A stretch of 64,000 nt of DNA, from the NCBI RefSeq assembly GCF_030463565.1, contig NC_134643.1, positions 122,494,309-122,558,308 of the forward strand, given 5' to 3'. The DNA comes from Pelecanus crispus (taxonomy: Eukaryota; Chordata; Aves; Pelecaniformes; Pelecanidae). Position 1 is the first letter of the stretch; every line of letters starts with the position of its first letter. Below are positions 1 through 64,000 of the stretch, piece after piece. The position numbers and the translations under genes were made by a program. The notes under the pieces are model-generated. The model saw nothing but the letters and a program-made list of their open reading frames with translations. It did no database searches and had not been told where the DNA came from.

Positions 1-113
1 TCTTACAGATACCTTTCGAATATGAACTGGATTGATATTACTTACCAGTTATAAGTGAGAGATATAATTTATATATTTTTGCTTATTTGTACATGAGTTT
101 GTGAAATAAATAG

Positions 114-24469
<24,356 letters not shown>

Positions 24470-25681
24470 CCAGGTTAACGAGCGGCTCGCTCTGCTCATC
24501 TTTCCCTCCTCCCTTCTCCTCCCTGCCCTTGATGTCCTTCTCTTTGACTGCAGGCATATCGGTGTCACAGGTTTCCATTCTGAGCTGTGATCCTTTTCCC
24601 TCAGCTTGCAGCTTTAGTTACACTCCTTTTGCAAAACTGGCGGTGGAAGCCAAGCTATCGTTTCAGATTTTAAATTTCTTTGTTCTGTTTTTTCATCTGT
24701 GCAGGAGATACTCTGTTACAAATCAAAGAGGGGGCTTAAGCTGTGAAAATGGTGTAGTGTTTCAGAGGGAAATTCATTCTCCTGAGGGATCAATTTTTGT
24801 TGGCTGCATCATGTTGCAGAGCACCAAGAGCTTCACAAAGCAACCGCAAACACAAACCATGCTGCTGCAAGAGGGTGACTAGCTACTGTTGGATGGGAGA
24901 GGCCAGACATGTTGGGGCAGAGCAGAAGTGAGGCCCAGCCTGGCATGGTGCGGATTTGGGGGTGAACAAGCATTAGGGAAGAATGCATAGTTCTGTGGGA
25001 AGAGGTGGGAGCCTACAAGGACCTTGTCCTCGTGAGCCCCACCACCGTGGGAGCTCCTCAGGGCACAGAGGAGAGAAGGGCGTGTAAACACATGCACCGG
25101 CATGGGAGCCAGAGTCTAGTGAACTGCCAAGCAGAAGATCCAAAGGCCAAAAAAGCAGGGAACCTTTAGAAGGCAAACCAAAATGAAACAAACTCCCCTT
25201 CACAGATTATTTGTCAAGATGATGTAATAGTGGATACTGAATATACATCTAGACACTTTCCCCTGCTCCTTGAAAGGGAGTGGCGCACCGGCATTCCCAG
25301 AATTTCATGTTAAAATATTTGGATCTTGAGGGATGAAAATTCGATTAGAGGGACTAGGAACACCAGATATCAGGCATTTTTCTTCCTTCATCCTTGAAAT
25401 CAGCAGAACAAGACGTCCTCAGCTTAACTTGCAGTAGCAAGAAAATCTCAGTTTTCTTCGTTGCCTGAATGATTGGCTTCGTCTAGAGAGTCGCTGCTGT
25501 TAAACAAAACCTTTTTTTCTGTGGAAGTTTATTTTATATCTGCCAGAATAATGACTTGCATGCAAGTTAACAAATCAGAGGAAGAAAGCTGGCTAAGCAG
25601 CTACTTGAAGAAACTAACAAAGAAGTACCCAGAGCTGAATTTTCCAGAGGAGGGATCACTAACAGCTATTAGATGCAGTGG

Positions 25682-25697
25682 AAAAAAAAAAAAAAAA
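25682..25697. repeat. Homopolymer of 16 A in copy A 3' UTR
   Basis: A run inside the inferred 3' UTR. No AATAAA lies just before it and no duplication surrounds it, so it does not look like the tail of a retrocopy. Confidence 0.9.
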
Positions 25698-26151
25698 TTG
25701 TTTTGATGTTGCATGTACTGTACTAGTAAGACATACTGTATATCTCGCTCTTGGGCTGTATCAGGCTGTTTGAGAGCATGAGTCAGCTCCAGTTAAAAAG
25801 TCTAAATTTTTCCTTCTTTTTTTTTAATGTGTAGCTAGTGGTGTTTCAGCAGTTAGGAAGGGGAGAAAAAATTCAGTTCCCTCCTGTAAGCTCTGCCATT
25901 TATGTACCGAAATCTGTATTTGTCTCTTGCACCCCAACGACTGGAGCAAGGAACATGTATTTTTCATGATCTGGGAGAACTAGGAAGAACTGTAACAAGG
26001 CAAGCTTAACAAATGTTTGGTATATCTAGATAATTTTTATGATAAACACATTGCTTAGTTTGCTTTCGGTCTGTTGTAACTGTGTAGTAACTTCATGTTT
26101 TATGTTGTTTGAAATGCATAGCACGCATGACTGAATGTTTCCGACCTAACA

Positions 26152-26157
26152 AATAAA
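26152..26157 (+). terminator. Poly(A) signal AATAAA for copy A
   Basis: AATAAA lies about 1.68 kb after the stop and is followed by a GT-rich stretch (ggtgctagttactgtgctct) at about 26175, a reasonable downstream element. Confidence 0.6.
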
Positions 26158-26175
26158 ATGTTAAAAGAGAATAAG

Positions 26176-27120
26176 GTGCTAGTTACTGTGCTCTGATGGG
26201 TCTCCAGACTATCACCATGGTATCGAACAACTCTCTTGAATTGTGTTCCTGGTATCCCTCTGAGACTGGGTGTGGTGGTCGGCTATTAACCTATTTATTC
26301 TTTTTTACAGACTGGTAATTGAAGCAAAGCCATCTAGGATCCAGTTCGCTTTCAATTTCTCTTTATGCATCTGTAGAAATACAGATAGGTGCTTAAATCC
26401 CATTTGTCATCAGTCTTAGCGGAAAAATACCTGAGTCTTGCTCAAGATGCCTGTGATGGAATGGGGTGTTGGGTTTGGGACTCCCAGGTCTTCTGCTATT
26501 GGCTTTCCTGGCAGTGATCAAACTGCTTTTATCAGTAGCGTTGTATTTATTAACTGTACAGGTAGTGATTTCACCCCTAGCAATCTTACTTCTTCTAACG
26601 TGTGAGTTAATTTAAGTACAATTTCCTTTGACTTGTAAAAGGTTTGCTGTGTCATGGCTAAGGCGCTGAGCTTGGGCAGGCTGCACCCCTGCCAGAGCTG
26701 GACACTCCCCGTGTCTTTTACATTCTCACTGAGGCAGGCTGGATTTCAAGCCCTGGCGGGCAGTTTGCCTGCAGGGGAGGCCCTTCCGTGGGAGGGCAGG
26801 TTTGTAAAGGGGAATGCTGGGCTGAAGACTTAGCTTTTATTCTTTGCCCTCTACAAGCAAATTCAATTTGACCATGTCATTTTCCTCTGTATTTGCTTCG
26901 GCTTTATCCTCGGTGACAAATGATGACAGGAATATTTTGTCAGCAAGTTTCTTCATCAGGGATCATCTGGCCACTGAAAGGTCACCGCACTCTGCAAATC
27001 ATTACTAACGCAGGACTGCACAGCTGATTTACAGTTGCTGTACTGTAGACAAAGTTAGATTCCGTTTCACAAACTCCTCCTCCAGCTTATACCTCTAGTA
27101 AAGGAATTCCAAGGAAAGAT
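26176..27120. other. Intergenic gap between convergent copies A and B
   Basis: About 0.95 kb between the two predicted 3' ends. No ORF of note, RNA gene or recognisable repeat was seen. Extra TTTATT sites (minus-strand AATAAA) such as 26546-26551 mean copy B transcripts could run further and overlap copy A. Confidence 0.5.
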
Positions 27121-27124
27121 TTTG

Positions 27125-28362
27125 ATATTTAATTTTTCAATTTTATTAGACTTTATTTCAAATCCAAATTGAGATTACATCAACACGGACGTACCATAAG
27201 GACATCAGTGCACAGAATACAAATCAGCTTTCTCTGTATTAAAGGGGAGCTCTAAAACACACATAATCAGCTTCAGTCAGATGCTTCTGGTTTGTATGGG
27301 GGAAAATTGGTTATTTTACTAAATATATCAAAATGTTTTCACAGCTATGCTAAAACATTAAAAGAAAACCAGGTGCTTTTTCACAAGAGTTCAGCTGTGC
27401 AAAAAACCTTACTGGTTTCAAAATGATAACATTTACTGGGTTTCCATCAGTATTATTCCAGGTGAAAATACTGTTCCAAGACTAAAGGCACTTAACTTCA
27501 GCAGAATTTCTGAAGAAAGTCTCACAAGCCAAGAACACATTTTGTATCTAGTCCTAACTCCCTTTCTGCTCATTCCAAAAAAAAACCCAAACCCAAACCC
27601 AACTCTTTTGGCTCTGAACAAATCTCTGAGGGGGATTCACATAGGGATGCTTTAATGGTCAGCAGACATTTAATTCTATTTAGCATCTGATTGATAGCAG
27701 GTCCAATATTTGAAATTATGGGATACGTCCAGAGAATCTTGGCCAGACAAGATCTACAAACCTTAAAACAGAAACTATATGGAAAAAAACCATTTCGTTA
27801 TCTGCAGGAATAGTTAGTGTTTTGGGAGGCCAGTTTTTCTTGTTTTGGCTAGAGATTTTATGAGTAAAGTTTTTTGCCTTGAGCTGTCTCTTCCATTGAA
27901 CTAGTTCCAGTATGTTTCCTCACAAACACTTCACAGCACATGATGAGAGAATCCCCTGTTACAGCCTATATGGTCTGCTAGAGAGTAACACTGATGTTCC
28001 TAAGTCAACCTCAGAGGTGCTCAGGTCTCTCTCTAACCAACTGAATGCTTTTTTGTTTGTTAAGAAAGTGAATGAGAACCAAAATGTTGGCCAAGGAAGT
28101 GATTCTGATTAGGAAGCACGTAACAGAGCCGTTGCTGAAACTACTGAGAACAGCCCCCCCGCCTTAACATTCCCATTTGTGGCTTTCTCCGGATTTTATG
28201 TCAAATCTTTAACCGTTTGAGTGAGAACATGACATGGTAAACTCTACGTTGAAAACACTTTGTGAAGAGAATACGGTGTGCGTGTTATTAGGCTGTGACC
28301 TGTTTTGACCAATTAAGGCACCGCAGCTGTGCTGTCTGAGGACCTTCACGGACACGCTGCTC
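27125..28362 (-). other. GART: Copy B 3' UTR (inferred)
   Basis: Non-coding stretch from the copy B stop to the first minus-strand AATAAA pair. It contains a local A-rich aaacccaaacccaaaccc run at about 27583-27600 and no other gene. Confidence 0.55.
27142..27157 (-). terminator. GART: Paired poly(A) signals AATAAA for copy B
   Basis: TTTATT on the plus strand at 27152-27157 and 27142-27147 gives two minus-strand AATAAA hexamers ten bases apart, the first ones I found after the stop, 1.2 kb downstream of it. Confidence 0.6.

Positions 28363-64000
<35,638 letters not shown>

Larger units (their letters stand above)
24470..26175 (+). other. Copy A 3' UTR (inferred)
   Basis: Non-coding stretch between the copy A stop and the first clear AATAAA on this strand. 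It holds a 16-A run at 25682-25697 and no recognisable gene. Its first bases resemble the start of the copy B 3' UTR weakly, as expected if the extension came from former UTR. The 3' end is inferred from the signal only. Confidence 0.55.

Noticed and set aside
25682-25697. Poly(A) run as the tail of a retrocopy or SINE
   Set aside because: No upstream AATAAA, no retroposed body and no flanking target duplication visible.

Overview
The window is nuclear DNA of a bird. It is AT-rich, intron-rich vertebrate DNA with GT-AG exons, and it carries two CR1 LINEs whose 3' ends are of the avian type. I cannot name the species; the form of the second CR1 suits a neoavian bird, but that is a weak inference.

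Almost all of it is occupied by two copies of one gene, the trifunctional purine enzyme GART (GARS-AIRS-GART: steps 2, 5 and 3 of de novo IMP synthesis). They lie tail to tail. Copy A is on the + strand (start codon 153, stop 24467-24469) and copy B on the - strand (start codon 58918-58920, stop 28363-28365). Their predicted 3' ends are about 1 kb apart (about 26.18 kb and 27.12 kb). I rebuilt all 21 coding exons of each copy by eye. Exon order, splice phases and most exon lengths match one for one.

Copy B joins to 3,012 nt (1,003 residues), the normal vertebrate length, and keeps the diagnostic motifs of all three domains. It is the working GART gene. Copy A joins to 3,102 nt (1,033 residues) with no frameshift or premature stop and GT-AG at all 20 introns, yet residues needed for catalysis are replaced in all three domains. 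These include the GARS ATP loop and metal-binding Glu/Asn, the AIRS signatures [18 protein letters not shown] and HITGGG, and the transformylase His and Asp. Copy A therefore reads as a full-length GART pseudoenzyme with a 28-residue C-terminal extension, not an ordinary decayed pseudogene. This is the main finding.

The copies have exchanged sequence. Coding exon 2 and its edges (151-305 against the complement of 58768-58922) differ at one synonymous base in 155, while neighbouring exons are far more diverged. Copy B keeps a long intron 11 with an immediate in-frame stop and several AATAAA signals, which suits the known GARS-only isoform. In copy A that intron is 135 nt and has no AATAAA.

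Other content: two CR1 insertions in copy A introns 17 and 19, a 74-bp dispersed repeat pair in copy A introns 10 and 13, possible ancient MIR/L2-like remnants, short tandem duplications and homopolymer runs. The 5 kb at the right end (58.93-64 kb) should be copy B intron 1 or upstream DNA; I could not place exon 1, a CpG island or a neighbouring gene there. The promoter of copy A is left of the window.
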